Shown here: in pieces, positions 1 to 9,636 of the stretch
Numbering within the stretch: the first letter of the stretch is position 1
Layout of the letters: each line of letters begins with the position of its first letter
Source of the DNA: Chitinophagaceae bacterium
Lineage (GTDB): Bacteria; Bacteroidota; Bacteroidia; Chitinophagales; Chitinophagaceae
Reading direction: 5' to 3'
Assembly: GCA_019638595.1 (NCBI GenBank)
Contig: JAHBTJ010000015.1
Location: 150,466 to 214,465, forward strand
Length of the DNA: 64,000 bases
Made by a program: the position numbers and the translations under genes
The notes under the pieces: model-generated
Seen by the model: only the letters and a program-made list of their open reading frames with translations
Told to the model about the DNA's origin: nothing
Database searches by the model: none

Positions 1-8
1 TACTTGCT

Positions 9-1430
9 ATGACTTCCAACCGGAGAAATTTTTTGCGCAATGTTACATTGGGAACGGGTGCGCTTGCCACTGGATTACCTGCATTTGCCAAAGAAGATGG
101 TAATTGGTTTGCTAACGAAATAACAAAGCGCCAGGCTGCTGATGGCTTTAACATGTGCGGCTATGCCGCCCCCAAAATTGAAACGGTCAGGATCGGCTTT
201 ATTGGATTGGGAAACAGGGGACCGGGCGCTGTTGAACGTATTTCGCACATCGAAGGGGTGCAGATCAAAGCGCTTTGCGATAAACGCCCGGAGCGGATAG
301 CGAACTCCCAAAAAATACTTGCCAAAAACGGTTTGCCCAAAGCAACAGAATATACCGGGGAAGAAGGCTGGAAAGCGTTGTGCGAGAGCAAGGATATTGA
401 TCTGGTATACATTGCCACTCCCTGGAAATTACATACTCCTATGGCAGTATATGCTATGAATCATGGAAAGCACGCGGCTTCGGAGGTACCCATTGCCGTT
501 ACAGTGGACGAGTGCTGGCAATTGGTAGAAACTTCGGAAAAAACAAGAAAGCATTGTATGATGCTTGAGAATTGCTGTTACGATTTCTTTGAGCTGCTTA
601 CTCTTAATATGGCCCGCAATGGAATGTTCGGTGAGCTCATTCATGCTGAAGGCGCGTATATACACGATTTAATTCAGTCGAATTTTGGAAAAACAAGTTA
701 TTCAGACATGTGGCGGCTGAAGGAAAACATTGGCAGAAACGGGAATTTATATCCCACGCATGGCTTGGGCCCTATTGCGCAATGCCTCGATATCAACCGG
801 GGCGACAAAATGGACCATCTTGTATCTATGTCATCGAATGATTTTATGATGAATGCGTTGGCTAAAGAAAGGGCTGCTACCGACTCTTTTTACAAAGAAT
901 ATGTAGATAAGCCCTATCGTGGCAATATGAACACCACGATGATCCGCACGCAAAAAGGTAAAACCATTATGCTGCAGCACGATGTAACTTCACCGCGCCC
1001 TTATTCACGTATTCACCTTATAAGTGGTACCAAAGGCGTTGCCAGCAAATACCCCGAGCCTGAAAGAATAGCATTTGGTCATGAATGGATAAAGCCTGAG
1101 GAGCTTAAGGCCTTGTATGATAAGTATACGCCGCCGATAGTGAAACACGTGGGTGAAATAGCCAAAAAAATAGGGGGGCATGGAGGTATGGACTTTATGA
1201 TGGATTGGCGCCTGATAGATTGCCTGCGTAATGGATTGCCGCTCGACCAGGATGTGTATGATGGGGCTTTGTGGAGTGTGATAGCTCCTTTAAGCGAACA
1301 GTCGGTTGCCAATAAGTCCACGACCGTTGATATTCCCGACTTCACCAAGGGGAACTGGAAAACAAATAAGCCTGTTAATCTTACTTTAGAGGGTGGAGGA
1401 AATACGGGTGTAAAAACGGTCAGTAAATGA
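9..1430 (+). CDS. Tat-exported Gfo/Idh/MocA-type glycosidase, GH109-like
   Basis: Family GH109 enzymes are NAD-dependent glycosidases (alpha-N-acetylgalactosaminidase is the founding activity) that work by a transient oxidation at C3. The protein opens with a twin-arginine signal (NRRNFLRN, residues 4-11, then a hydrophobic stretch ending AFA at 25-27), so it is probably exported folded with its cofactor. A Rossmann motif GLGNRG lies at 66-71, inside a block (about 62-95) typical of GH109, and YPTHGLGP in the middle carries the conserved family histidine. At 473 residues it has the normal family length. Only 8 bases precede the chosen ATG and no stop is seen in frame, so a start further upstream cannot be excluded. 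A strong terminator follows. The substrate is inferred from family only. Confidence 0.85.
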   Translation: MTSNRRNFLRNVTLGTGALATGLPAFAKEDGNWFANEITKRQAADGFNMCGYAAPKIETVRIGFIGLGNRGPGAVERISHIEGVQIKALCDKRPERIANSQKILAKNGLPKATEYTGEEGWKALCESKDIDLVYIATPWKLHTPMAVYAMNHGKHAASEVPIAVTVDECWQLVETSEKTRKHCMMLENCCYDFFELLTLNMARNGMFGELIHAEGAYIHDLIQSNFGKTSYSDMWRLKENIGRNGNLYPTHGLGPIAQCLDINRGDKMDHLVSMSSNDFMMNALAKERAATDSFYKEYVDKPYRGNMNTTMIRTQKGKTIMLQHDVTSPRPYSRIHLISGTKGVASKYPEPERIAFGHEWIKPEELKALYDKYTPPIVKHVGEIAKKIGGHGGMDFMMDWRLIDCLRNGLPLDQDVYDGALWSVIAPLSEQSVANKSTTVDIPDFTKGNWKTNKPVNLTLEGGGNTGVKTVSK

Positions 1431-1476
1431 GCTGTGCCCAACAGATCAAACTTCTTAAATAGCTATCATAGCTTTG

Positions 1477-1498
1477 GGCGCCGCGAGGCGCCTTTTTT
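1477..1498 (+). terminator. Rho-independent terminator after the GH109-like gene
   Basis: Perfect 6-bp stem GGCGCC / GGCGCC with a GCGA loop, followed directly by six T residues (1493-1498). It lies 46 bases past the stop codon. Confidence 0.85.
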
Positions 1499-1650
1499 AT
1501 AAACTGTATTGGATTTTAATGATAGTGAAAAAACAATTTACTTTCCCGGTACAGATATTTTGTACTATTACACGAAGCCTTGTTAAATTGCAGTGCAGCT
1601 TGTTCAAAGAAGCTTTGAAGTAAAATCAACAGGATTCGAAAAATTAATTT

Positions 1651-2400
1651 ATGAAAACACTCTTCACTTTATTTCTGGTAACCGCGGCTGTATCTGTACA
1701 TGCCCAGCGAAAGAAAACGCAGTTTTTTGTTTTTGATGCCCATCGTAATCCCTGCAAGGTAGACGAAGCCAAATTTTTAGGATGCCTGGATAAACTGAGT
1801 GATACTGCTTATCAATGGCGATATTATAATTTTACGGGCCCGCTTATAGCGGTGGAAACATACAAGGATGAGGATATTTCTATTCCTCACGGTTATTTTG
1901 CATACTATAATAAAAAAGGAAAGATAGACTCTGTGGGAAATACCTATGAAGGAAAAAAGCACGGCGACTGGTTTTATTATACGGATTCATCAACCATTTG
2001 GCAACAAAAAAAATACGAGCATGGAAAATTGATTGAAACCAGGGATACCGCTGCGCTAAGGCGGGAGCGGGAGGAGAGGAATAAAGCCGATACCGTTAAA
2101 CGGGTAGAAATTGAGGCCGCTTTTAAAGGAGGGGACGAAGCGTGGATGAAATACATACAGAAGCATATACAGGTTCCCGACAGGGCACGTAAGCTGAATG
2201 CCGGTGGTACCGTAATAATAGAATTTGTTGTAAATAAAGAGGGCAATGTGGAAGCTGTTAAAGTGGTTCAGTCTGTAGAATATTCCATTGATGAGGAAAC
2301 TTCTGAGATCATCCGGAAGTCTCCCAAATGGGAGCCCGCCATTCAGGACGGAAGACCGGTGAAAGCTTATCGTAAACAACCTATTACAATAACTTATTAA
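1651..2400 (+). CDS. Secreted TonB C-terminal-domain protein with MORN-like repeats
   Basis: A 249-residue protein with a cleavable signal peptide (hydrophobic residues 4-16, VHAQ site near 19). The middle (about 75-135) has short G-x-F/W-x-x-Y stretches (HGYFAYYNKKGK, HGDWFYYTD) that resemble the MORN variant repeats common in Bacteroidota secreted proteins. The last 80 residues (AGGTVIIEFVVNKEGNVEAVKVV onward) match a TonB C-terminal fold, which in TonB binds outer-membrane receptors. It lacks the N-terminal membrane anchor of a true TonB, so energy transduction is unlikely and the role is open. It stands alone, between a terminator and a long non-coding stretch. Confidence 0.8.
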   Translation: MKTLFTLFLVTAAVSVHAQRKKTQFFVFDAHRNPCKVDEAKFLGCLDKLSDTAYQWRYYNFTGPLIAVETYKDEDISIPHGYFAYYNKKGKIDSVGNTYEGKKHGDWFYYTDSSTIWQQKKYEHGKLIETRDTAALRREREERNKADTVKRVEIEAAFKGGDEAWMKYIQKHIQVPDRARKLNAGGTVIIEFVVNKEGNVEAVKVVQSVEYSIDEETSEIIRKSPKWEPAIQDGRPVKAYRKQPITITY

Positions 2401-2897
2401 GCGCTGTTATCCTGTTTCAGGCAAGTTCAACTTTTATAGTATTTTTTTGATATATATTAACTAATTGTTGTTATATAAGGCTGATTTACAAAACACTATT
2501 TTAAGAATGGAAATTGTGTATATATTTGTGTGCGAAAAGCCTCATAATTAATGCCGGTGGGACGATCATTGTTTTCTATGTCTGAATTTTTATCAGTGGG
2601 TATTATTATAAACTAATCCGGTCTAACGCCTGGCGTTGCGTTAAATTCTGAATATGTCCTTTCTTTTAGTACCAATTCCTATAAGTTTTAAATTAAAAAT
2701 ATCCTGTTTAAGATATGCCAATCTAATATCTTATAAACGTTATTGGTTTGATTACCAGTGCTGTAAAAATGTAACTGAGGAAAGCAAAGTCATGAAATAC
2801 AGTAAAAATTAACTAAACCGGCAGTTCAATTAAAATCTTATTTTCCCTGTCGGGATTTTATAAAAACAAGCAACAAAATCGGAATTAAAGTATATAT
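2401..2897 (+). other. Long non-coding leader before the polysaccharide locus
   Basis: Nearly 500 AT-rich bases with no credible gene. It holds a perfect TAnnTTTG element (2521-2528), a palindrome AACGCC-T-GGCGTT (2625-2637) with a nearby TAACGC (2624-2629) / GCGTTA (2638-2643) pair, and an 8-bp inverted repeat TAAGATAT / ATATCTTA (2709-2716 and 2726-2733). A weak CCC-TGTC-GGG hairpin followed by TTTTAT lies near 2847. If the -7 element is used, the transcript would carry about 360 bases of leader before the first export gene, the arrangement in which capsule operons are often controlled by antitermination or attenuation. The regulation is inference. Confidence 0.5.
2521..2528 (+). promoter_or_regulatory. 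Candidate -7 promoter element of the polysaccharide operon
   Basis: TATATTTG matches the Bacteroidota -7 consensus TAnnTTTG exactly. No clear -33 TTTG is present at the usual spacing. It is the best promoter match ahead of the operon that starts at 2898. Confidence 0.45.
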
Positions 2898-3671
2898 ATG
2901 CGTAATGTAAAATCAATAATAGGGCTGTTAACCATTTCTATAGCGCTTTTTTCGTGTAAGGTTGGCAAACAGTTGGCTTATTTGCAGGATTTAGATGATA
3001 CTACAAGAATACAGGAAGTGCGCATTGCTGCTTATGAGCCTCTTAAGCTGCAGCCGGACGACCAGGTTCAGATAACCATCACCAGCAGGTCTGAAGAGGG
3101 TGCGCGCCAGTTTTCCATGATGGGCACCAGCATTACCTCGGGTACTACCAACCAGGTCATTCAAAATGTATATACTGTTTCATCAAAAGGCACCATTACC
3201 ATTCCTTTGATAGGTGAGCTTTCAATAGGGGGGCTTACAACCGAACAGGCTAAGGAGGTTGTTCAAAAGGAGGCTGTTGAATACGTAAAAGATGCGATGG
3301 TAGGTTTAAGCCTTATGAATTTCAGGATCACGGTTATGGGAGAGGTAACCCGTCCTGCCACGCTCCAGGTGGCCGGCGAAAAGGTAAATGTGCTGGAGGC
3401 GTTGGGAATGGCCGGCGATTTAACGGTATTTGGTAAAAGATACAATGTTAAGGTAATACGGAAAGCGGGCGACAAGGTAGAAGTGGCGCATCTAAACCTT
3501 AACAGCAGCAAGGTAATGCGATCGCCCTTTTATAATTTAAAACAAAATGATATAGTGTATGTGGAACCTGTAAAACGTAAGGGCTTTGCTGCAGAAACAT
3601 CATTGGGAGTATTGCCTACGGTTCTCAGCGTAGCTACATTAGCCCTGCTGATATTCAGGTATACGCGATAA
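2898..3671 (+). CDS. Polysaccharide export lipoprotein, Wza/BexD-like
   Basis: Outer-membrane exporter component for a Wzy-type exopolysaccharide or capsule. The signal ends in a lipobox (ALFSC, Cys about 20), so the protein is a lipoprotein. A Poly_export domain covers about 45-125 (LQPDDQVQITI is the typical opening), followed by a SLBB domain (about 145-215, ITVMGEVTRPATLQVAGEKV). A C-terminal hydrophobic segment (about 235-253) is usual in Bacteroidota members. The next gene is the co-polymerase/tyrosine kinase 42 bases on, the standard wza-wzc pair, and this is the first gene of a 16-gene run on the same strand. Confidence 0.9.
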   Translation: MRNVKSIIGLLTISIALFSCKVGKQLAYLQDLDDTTRIQEVRIAAYEPLKLQPDDQVQITITSRSEEGARQFSMMGTSITSGTTNQVIQNVYTVSSKGTITIPLIGELSIGGLTTEQAKEVVQKEAVEYVKDAMVGLSLMNFRITVMGEVTRPATLQVAGEKVNVLEALGMAGDLTVFGKRYNVKVIRKAGDKVEVAHLNLNSSKVMRSPFYNLKQNDIVYVEPVKRKGFAAETSLGVLPTVLSVATLALLIFRYTR

Positions 3672-3713
3672 TCAACTCAATAGCTTAGTACATCATACTT
3701 TAAAAGATTTTAA

Positions 3714-6110
3714 GTGCAAACATCTTCTCAAAAACAGCTACAGCGGATCAATAATATAACGCAGGACGAGACCTTAAATATGCAAAATATTTTTGCCAAG
3801 ATCCTTAACAGGTGGCCCTGGATCATTTTAAGCCTGCTGATATCCTTATCGGTAGCCTACGCTTATCTCAGGTATGCTTCCCCGGTATATAAGTCGAAGG
3901 CAAGTTTAATGATAAGGGATGACAAGAAAGGAGGAAGCCCGTTGGACAACCAGGTACTCAGAGGATTGAATATAGAGCCATCCTCCCAGTCGCTTGACAA
4001 TGAAATGGAGATACTGAAAAGCTATGACCTGATAGAATCTGTTGTGCGCAGGGAACAATTGTATGTGGATATTAAAACGAAAGGCCGTTTGGTAGAGCGT
4101 ACCGTGTATGGAAATGAAGAGCCGTTGTTTTTTAGCTTTGCCAACCCCGATACCGTAGAACGCGTGCTTAACTGGACACTAAGGGAGGCACCGGCAGGTG
4201 AATGGACCTTGATCCATCATGGCGAAGACCAGCCATTGCACGTTACCCCCGGGAAATGGTACCGCATAAACGGGCTTGCCTTTAAAACTACAGTTAATCC
4301 TTTACATGTAAGGGAAAAAACACAAAGCAAAAAAGAGGAAACTGAATACGCAGTTACAGTAAAGCCGCTTCCACTGGCGATCAACGGCTTTATTAAAAAC
4401 CTTAATATCAAAGTAGTGGGCAAAGCTGCCAGCATTGTATATCTTGAATTTACAGATTATAACAGGCAAAAGGCAGTTTCGGCATTAAGTGCTTTGATCA
4501 ATATTTATAATAAGCAGGGACTGGATGACAAAAAGCGGGAGAATGAAAATACACTTGAGTTTCTTGAAGAACGTGTGGCAATGGTGGAAAGAGAGCTGCA
4601 GTTGGTAGAAAGCAAGGTAGAAAATTTTAAAAGTGGCAACAGGATCACCGATGTAAGTACCGAAGGGCAACAATACCAGCAGCTTTCGCAGGCGGTGGAT
4701 GAACAAAAAGCCCAGCAACAAAGCCAGCTGAACATACTGGAAGGACTTGAAAAAAGAATAAGGGAAAACCAGAACGATCCTAAATTGGTGCCGTCAACGG
4801 CTGGCATTACCGAACCAACCTTATCGGGGCTCATTCAAAACCATAATGCATTAATACACGAAAGAGATAGAAAGCTGCAGATATATGGGCCGAAAAACCC
4901 ATTGAATGTGGATATGGAAAATGACATAGCGAATGTGAGGGAAAGCATATTGTCGAACATCGCTAACCTGAAAAGCGCGTACAATACCGCCCTGACTGAT
5001 ATCAATAAAAGAGAGTCCGCTTTATCCGCCAGGATCAGGACGATCCCTAAAATTGAAAAGAACCTGTTGCAGATAAACAGGGATCAGAACGTAAAGCAGC
5101 AGCTCTATTTTATTTTATTACAACGGCGCGAAGAAACCGCCATATCGTTGGCGTCCACTACTGTGGACAGCAGGGTTGTAGAGGCTCCGCGCAGTATGGG
5201 CATTGTTAGTCCTAAAGGTCAAACGGTGCTGCTGGTTGGCATAGTGGTAGGCTTGTTATTGCCCATAGGCATTATTTACCTTATGGATGCGATGAATAAT
5301 AAAATCGAGAGCAAGATGGAAGTGGAACAGAAATGTCATGCTCCTTTGCTCGGAGAGATATCGTATTCAAAAAAAACCGACTCTCCCATTATTATTACCA
5401 AAGGAAGCCGGTCTATTATTGCGGAGCAGTTCAGGGTAATTCGAACGAATATCAGCTTTACAGGACGCGGAAAGAAAAGCGAGGTTATACTCGTTACCTC
5501 TCATCGTCCTGAAGAAGGAAAATCATTTACCAGCCTGAACCTGGCGGCGAGTTATGCGCTGCTGAATAAAAAGGTGATAGTGCTTGAATTTGATTTGCGT
5601 AAACCACGCTTAAGTCAGAACCTTAATATCAAGGCCGATATAGGCATCAGTAACTACCTCAATAATTCCGGTAATCTTAAAAGCATGTTGAAAGAAGTGC
5701 CGGGCTTTGACAACAATTTCTGGTTATTGCCTTCGGGGCCTATTCCTCCCAACCCCGCCGAATTGATATTAGGCCCCAAAATGGATGATCTTGTAAAGGA
5801 ATTAAAAGAACAGTTTGATTATATCATTTTTGATACGCCGCCTTATACATTGGTTACCGATTCCTCGCTGCTGTCTGCTCATTCGGATATCAGCGTGATC
5901 GTATTGCGCAATGGCTTTACATTTAAATGGGTACTGCAGGAAATTAATAAGAAAATACAGGACAATCCTGATCAGCCTTATTATACGGTATTGAACCGGG
6001 TTGACGAAAGAAGCAGGTACGGAGCATACAGGAACTATGGGTACGGATATGCCGAATATTTTGACGCTCCTGAAAGAAAGAAGAAGTGGTATAATATATT
6101 TAAAAAGTAA
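3714..6110 (+). CDS. Wzc-like polysaccharide co-polymerase and BY-kinase
   Basis: An inner-membrane protein that controls chain length and couples polymerisation to export. Order: short cytoplasmic N-terminus, TM (about 36-53), Wzz domain, long coiled coil (about 265-460, rich in E, Q and K), a GNVR-type second region, TM (about 500-520), then a cytoplasmic tyrosine kinase. Kinase motifs: Walker A as RPEEGKSFTS (canonical PGEGKS has Gly where the first Glu stands), Walker A' as VLEFDLRKP (Glu for the usual first Asp), Walker B as IIFDTPP. The C-terminus is a tyrosine cluster (YGAYRNYGYGYAEY), the usual autophosphorylation tail. The start is GTG right after an in-frame stop. ATG at 3780 is an alternative, but the longer N-terminus matches relatives. 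Confidence 0.9.
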   Translation: MQTSSQKQLQRINNITQDETLNMQNIFAKILNRWPWIILSLLISLSVAYAYLRYASPVYKSKASLMIRDDKKGGSPLDNQVLRGLNIEPSSQSLDNEMEILKSYDLIESVVRREQLYVDIKTKGRLVERTVYGNEEPLFFSFANPDTVERVLNWTLREAPAGEWTLIHHGEDQPLHVTPGKWYRINGLAFKTTVNPLHVREKTQSKKEETEYAVTVKPLPLAINGFIKNLNIKVVGKAASIVYLEFTDYNRQKAVSALSALINIYNKQGLDDKKRENENTLEFLEERVAMVERELQLVESKVENFKSGNRITDVSTEGQQYQQLSQAVDEQKAQQQSQLNILEGLEKRIRENQNDPKLVPSTAGITEPTLSGLIQNHNALIHERDRKLQIYGPKNPLNVDMENDIANVRESILSNIANLKSAYNTALTDINKRESALSARIRTIPKIEKNLLQINRDQNVKQQLYFILLQRREETAISLASTTVDSRVVEAPRSMGIVSPKGQTVLLVGIVVGLLLPIGIIYLMDAMNNKIESKMEVEQKCHAPLLGEISYSKKTDSPIIITKGSRSIIAEQFRVIRTNISFTGRGKKSEVILVTSHRPEEGKSFTSLNLAASYALLNKKVIVLEFDLRKPRLSQNLNIKADIGISNYLNNSGNLKSMLKEVPGFDNNFWLLPSGPIPPNPAELILGPKMDDLVKELKEQFDYIIFDTPPYTLVTDSSLLSAHSDISVIVLRNGFTFKWVLQEINKKIQDNPDQPYYTVLNRVDERSRYGAYRNYGYGYAEYFDAPERKKKWYNIFKK

Positions 6111-6145
6111 TTGAATCATGTTTTTGACTATTTATAGCAGTCAAT

Positions 6146-7063
6146 ATGTTTTCAGTAGTTATACCGCTTTATAATAAAGAAAAGAGCGTCCCCGGCACGA
6201 TTGCCTCCGTATTAAACCAGGAGGTTAAAGATTTTGAGCTGATCATAGTAAACGATGGTTCTACCGATAAAAGTCTTGAGATTGTTGAAGCGATAAAAGA
6301 CGACAGGATCATTATTATCAATAAGCAGAATGGTGGTATATCAAGTACCCGGAATGCAGGTATAAGAGCGGCTAAAAATCCCTACATAGCTTTTGTTGAT
6401 GCGGATGATTACTGGGAGCCTGACTTTTTAACCACTGTTTCAGCCCTGATCAGCGATTACCCCGAAGCCGATGCATTTGCAACAGGCTATGTTTGCAAGT
6501 TCAATGGACTTACATTGCATACCCTGGGAGTAAAGAACAGGGGAATCATTAAAGACTATTTCAAACTTGTATATCGCTACCCGGTAATGCATGCTTCATC
6601 GGTTTGCATAAAGAAAAGCAGTTTTGAAAAAGTGGGATGGTTTGATGAAAGAATGACACACGGAGAAGATTATAACATGTGGGACCGGTTGGGTAAGTAT
6701 GGATTGATCGCGGCGTCTCCCCAACCCTGCGCATGGTATCAACTGGATACAGAGAACAGGGCATTGTTGCGGGTACCCCAGCCTTCCAAACACTGGATGT
6801 ATTATATAAATAAAGAGGAGATCAGGAGCAGGGAGGAGGCTGCCTATTATAAAAGGTATATCAGGCGCCAGGTGCTTTTTTATTTTTTAAAAGGAAAAAT
6901 AAAATGGGCCTGGCAAATTGCGTATAAGCAACGGGGCCTAACAAGTTGGTTTTCGTATTTAATGGTGCACGAATACCGTGAATTAAAAAGTATTCCACAC
7001 CTTGTAATGAATAAATTAAAGAAGATTTTTTTCAGAAAGCAGGTGGCATTGGCAGAAAGATGA
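6146..7063 (+). CDS. Glycosyltransferase family 2
   Basis: GT-A fold transferase that adds one sugar of the lipid-linked repeat unit at the cytoplasmic face. The N-terminus has the family opening (FSVVIPLYNKEKSVPGTIAS), the nucleotide-binding stretch IIVNDGSTDKS (about 31-41) and a DxD-type metal motif in AFVDADDYW (about 90). The ED pair of the acceptor region appears as HGEDYNMW (about 171). 305 residues is normal length, with no membrane segment. It follows the wza-wzc pair by 35 bases and is probably co-transcribed. Donor and acceptor cannot be told from sequence. Confidence 0.88.
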   Translation: MFSVVIPLYNKEKSVPGTIASVLNQEVKDFELIIVNDGSTDKSLEIVEAIKDDRIIIINKQNGGISSTRNAGIRAAKNPYIAFVDADDYWEPDFLTTVSALISDYPEADAFATGYVCKFNGLTLHTLGVKNRGIIKDYFKLVYRYPVMHASSVCIKKSSFEKVGWFDERMTHGEDYNMWDRLGKYGLIAASPQPCAWYQLDTENRALLRVPQPSKHWMYYINKEEIRSREEAAYYKRYIRRQVLFYFLKGKIKWAWQIAYKQRGLTSWFSYLMVHEYRELKSIPHLVMNKLKKIFFRKQVALAER

Positions 7064-7091
7064 ATTGATATTGGTAATCAAGAAAGTAAAA

Positions 7092-8384
7092 ATGAAGATT
7101 TTAATTGTAAGTTATAGTTATCCTCCTGACAATACTCCTGCCGCGCAAAGGCCTTACTTTATTGCCAAATACCTGGCACTATTAGGCCACGATGTAAATA
7201 TACTTACAACCGGCGCATCCAATAGCTCTCTCGGAAAAAGTAACTGGGCAAAGCCTTTACCGGGTGTAACGGTTTGGGATACCGCAAGATCAAAACCTGT
7301 AGTACATCAAAGCGATGAGCCGGCAGCCCCCAAAAAAGCCGTTACGGGGTCCAAAACCAAATGGATCAAAAAAATTGCGCAAATGGTACTTTTTCCGGAT
7401 AAAGCAATACTATGGTTCAGGGAATTGCTGGGATACGATCTAGGAAAGATAGGAAAGCCGGATGTTGTAATTAGCACTTCTCCATTGTTTACCAATCACC
7501 TGGTAGCAAAAAGAGTGGTAAAGAGATTTAAATGTAAATGGATCGCCGATATACGCGATTTTCATTATACAAACACGGAAAGAGAGAAATCCGGGGGCTT
7601 AAAGAACAGGTTGAACGGAAGAATTGAAAGGGATTTATTAAAAAGAGCCGACTATATAACATTTGTCACCCAAACAATGAGAAATGTTTATTGCAGCAAA
7701 TATGAATATGTAAAGCAGAAATCAATGGTTGTTTACAATGGCTTTGAGCCTGAAGAATACCCTGCCGCACAGAATATTCTGCCTTCGGATAAAATGAAAA
7801 TTTTTTATGCCGGTTCTTTTTATGATGGCTTGCGTGACCCGGCCCCGCTGCTGGCGGCGCTGGATATTCTTGTGCAGAAAAAGCTGGTGGATATTAATAA
7901 AGTTGAAATAGAAATTGCCGGCAATATACCCGAAGTAATTGCCCAAAGGATCAATCAATACCAATCTGCCGCCTGTGTAAAATTTTTGGGGTTGATTGAA
8001 AGAAAGGCAGCGATCGAAAAGATGAATAACTCGCATTTGTTGTGGCTTATCATTGCCAACGTAAAGTCGCATTATATGACGTTTCCCTTAAAAGGGTTTG
8101 AATATATAGGAAGCAGGAGGCATATTGTTTTATTTTCACCACCCCAGGCAGAAGGTAAGATCATTGTTGAAGAATTGGGAGTGGGTACCTTTTTTAATCT
8201 TGCTACCGACGATGCTACAAATAATGAAAATGCGGAAAAGTTATTGCAGCTTTATAACAGTACTATGAACGGAGCGTTTGCTGATCCGGTAAAGGTAGAA
8301 GATGAAAAGCTTCTTCCATTTTTGCGAAAGGGACAGTCAATGCAGTTCAGCAATATAATACAAAGCCTACATGCAGCAGAATGA
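7092..8384 (+). CDS. Glycosyltransferase family 4
   Basis: GT-B fold transferase for the repeat unit. It starts with MKILIVSYSYPPDNTPAAQRP, the usual N-terminal strand and glycine-poor loop of GT4 enzymes that assemble cell-surface glycans. The donor-binding C-terminal half begins near residue 235 (MKIFYAGSFYDGLRDP). The C-terminal E-x7-E motif is weak here (LKGFEYIGSRRHIVLF). An in-frame TTG at 7065 would add nine residues; ATG at 7092 gives the cleaner family start. Its end overlaps the next gene by 14 bases, which implies translational coupling. Confidence 0.85.
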   Translation: MKILIVSYSYPPDNTPAAQRPYFIAKYLALLGHDVNILTTGASNSSLGKSNWAKPLPGVTVWDTARSKPVVHQSDEPAAPKKAVTGSKTKWIKKIAQMVLFPDKAILWFRELLGYDLGKIGKPDVVISTSPLFTNHLVAKRVVKRFKCKWIADIRDFHYTNTEREKSGGLKNRLNGRIERDLLKRADYITFVTQTMRNVYCSKYEYVKQKSMVVYNGFEPEEYPAAQNILPSDKMKIFYAGSFYDGLRDPAPLLAALDILVQKKLVDINKVEIEIAGNIPEVIAQRINQYQSAACVKFLGLIERKAAIEKMNNSHLLWLIIANVKSHYMTFPLKGFEYIGSRRHIVLFSPPQAEGKIIVEELGVGTFFNLATDDATNNENAEKLLQLYNSTMNGAFADPVKVEDEKLLPFLRKGQSMQFSNIIQSLHAAE

Positions 8385-9636
8385 ATGGTTCAATAAGAAT
8401 TTGCTGGGAAGGATATATGTAATTCTTTCCTTTATTATAGTTCCTTTGGGAGAATCGGGCTTAATGGGCAGAATTACCATTCCTGATATAATACTGGTAG
8501 CGGCCGCTGTATTGCTGTTGGGAAGTAAAAGAATTTATGCCCCGCGCATGAAAGTGCCATTGTTTCTTGTAGGGTCGTTTTTGATAACAGCTTTCCTTAG
8601 CCTGGATGTACGACTTTCTCTTACTGAAATATTGGTGATGGTTTTCCTGCTGATAGGGATCGTAGTAGTATATAATGTATATCATCAAAATTTTAAATTG
8701 TTGTTTCTCGATATATCAAGGGCCATCATTCTTTCGCTGGTAGTTGGGGTATATGATTTTTTTGCAGGTGGTGTGGGGTTGCCGAGGCTTTTCCCGGGAA
8801 GGGCTCCAGGGGAGATTGTTTCAGCCTTTCGTAACGCCGGGCAGGCCGGAGCGTATGTGCTTGTGATGTTAACGATATTGCTGCCGGTATATCTCAGCAG
8901 CTTTAAAAACAGCTTTAAGGGCGCTGATAAAATGCTTATTAATACCGGCATCATTTGCGGGGTGGTATTTTTGTTTATCAGTGGTAAAATTGCCGCATAC
9001 ATCGGCTTTTTTAGCAGTATCATTTTTTTAAACATCATGCAACGGAATGTGAAAGCGCTTTTTTCCACTGTTTTTATTGGAGCAATACTGGGTGTTATTT
9101 ACTTTAACCTGGAAGATATATCTCCGGCGCTCAATAAACGTATTCAGGCTAAAATTGAAAGCAGGATCACCGACAATATTGACGGAACCAGGAACGTTAC
9201 TGAAGAAGGCTTTATCGCTGAAAATATCGGTAATGCTATCCGTGCCTTTAGCGATAACCCCTTGTCCGGTTCCGGTATCGGTGCTTTTTCTGTGGAATAT
9301 GGGCGACATGAAGTGCACAGTACCTATTTTAAAATGGTGGGGGAAACCGGCTTGATCGGGATAATAGGGTATACTTTTTTCTTCTTTTTTATGTTTAAGA
9401 TCATTTTGTGGAAAATACCTCCCCGGAGCGTATTGCAGGAAAGATTACTTGACTATAAAAGGGTATTGCTGCCTTTTTATTTAGGATGCCTTATAAGCTG
9501 GGCATATACCTACCATTTAAGAAAACGCGAGTTCTGGATTATGGTATCCCTGATACTTCTTATAAATACAGTTCTTAAATACGATACGGAAGAAGAAGAG
9601 GAGGAGGAAAATAATATTGATTATGCAAAGCAATAA
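8371..9636 (+). CDS. O-antigen polymerase/ligase-like membrane protein, Wzy
   Basis: A polytopic inner-membrane protein (about 10-11 hydrophobic segments by eye, 421 residues) of the Wzy_C type. The large periplasmic loop contains NPLSGSGIGAFS and then HSTYFKMVGETGLIG, the conserved His-containing stretch of O-antigen polymerases and ligases. It sits beside the flippase, wzc and glycosyltransferases, so polymerase (Wzy) is the better call than ligase. An acidic run (EEEEEEEN) closes the protein. It overlaps the preceding GT4 and the following flippase by 14 bases each. Confidence 0.85.
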   Translation: MQQNEWFNKNLLGRIYVILSFIIVPLGESGLMGRITIPDIILVAAAVLLLGSKRIYAPRMKVPLFLVGSFLITAFLSLDVRLSLTEILVMVFLLIGIVVVYNVYHQNFKLLFLDISRAIILSLVVGVYDFFAGGVGLPRLFPGRAPGEIVSAFRNAGQAGAYVLVMLTILLPVYLSSFKNSFKGADKMLINTGIICGVVFLFISGKIAAYIGFFSSIIFLNIMQRNVKALFSTVFIGAILGVIYFNLEDISPALNKRIQAKIESRITDNIDGTRNVTEEGFIAENIGNAIRAFSDNPLSGSGIGAFSVEYGRHEVHSTYFKMVGETGLIGIIGYTFFFFFMFKIILWKIPPRSVLQERLLDYKRVLLPFYLGCLISWAYTYHLRKREFWIMVSLILLINTVLKYDTEEEEEEENNIDYAKQ

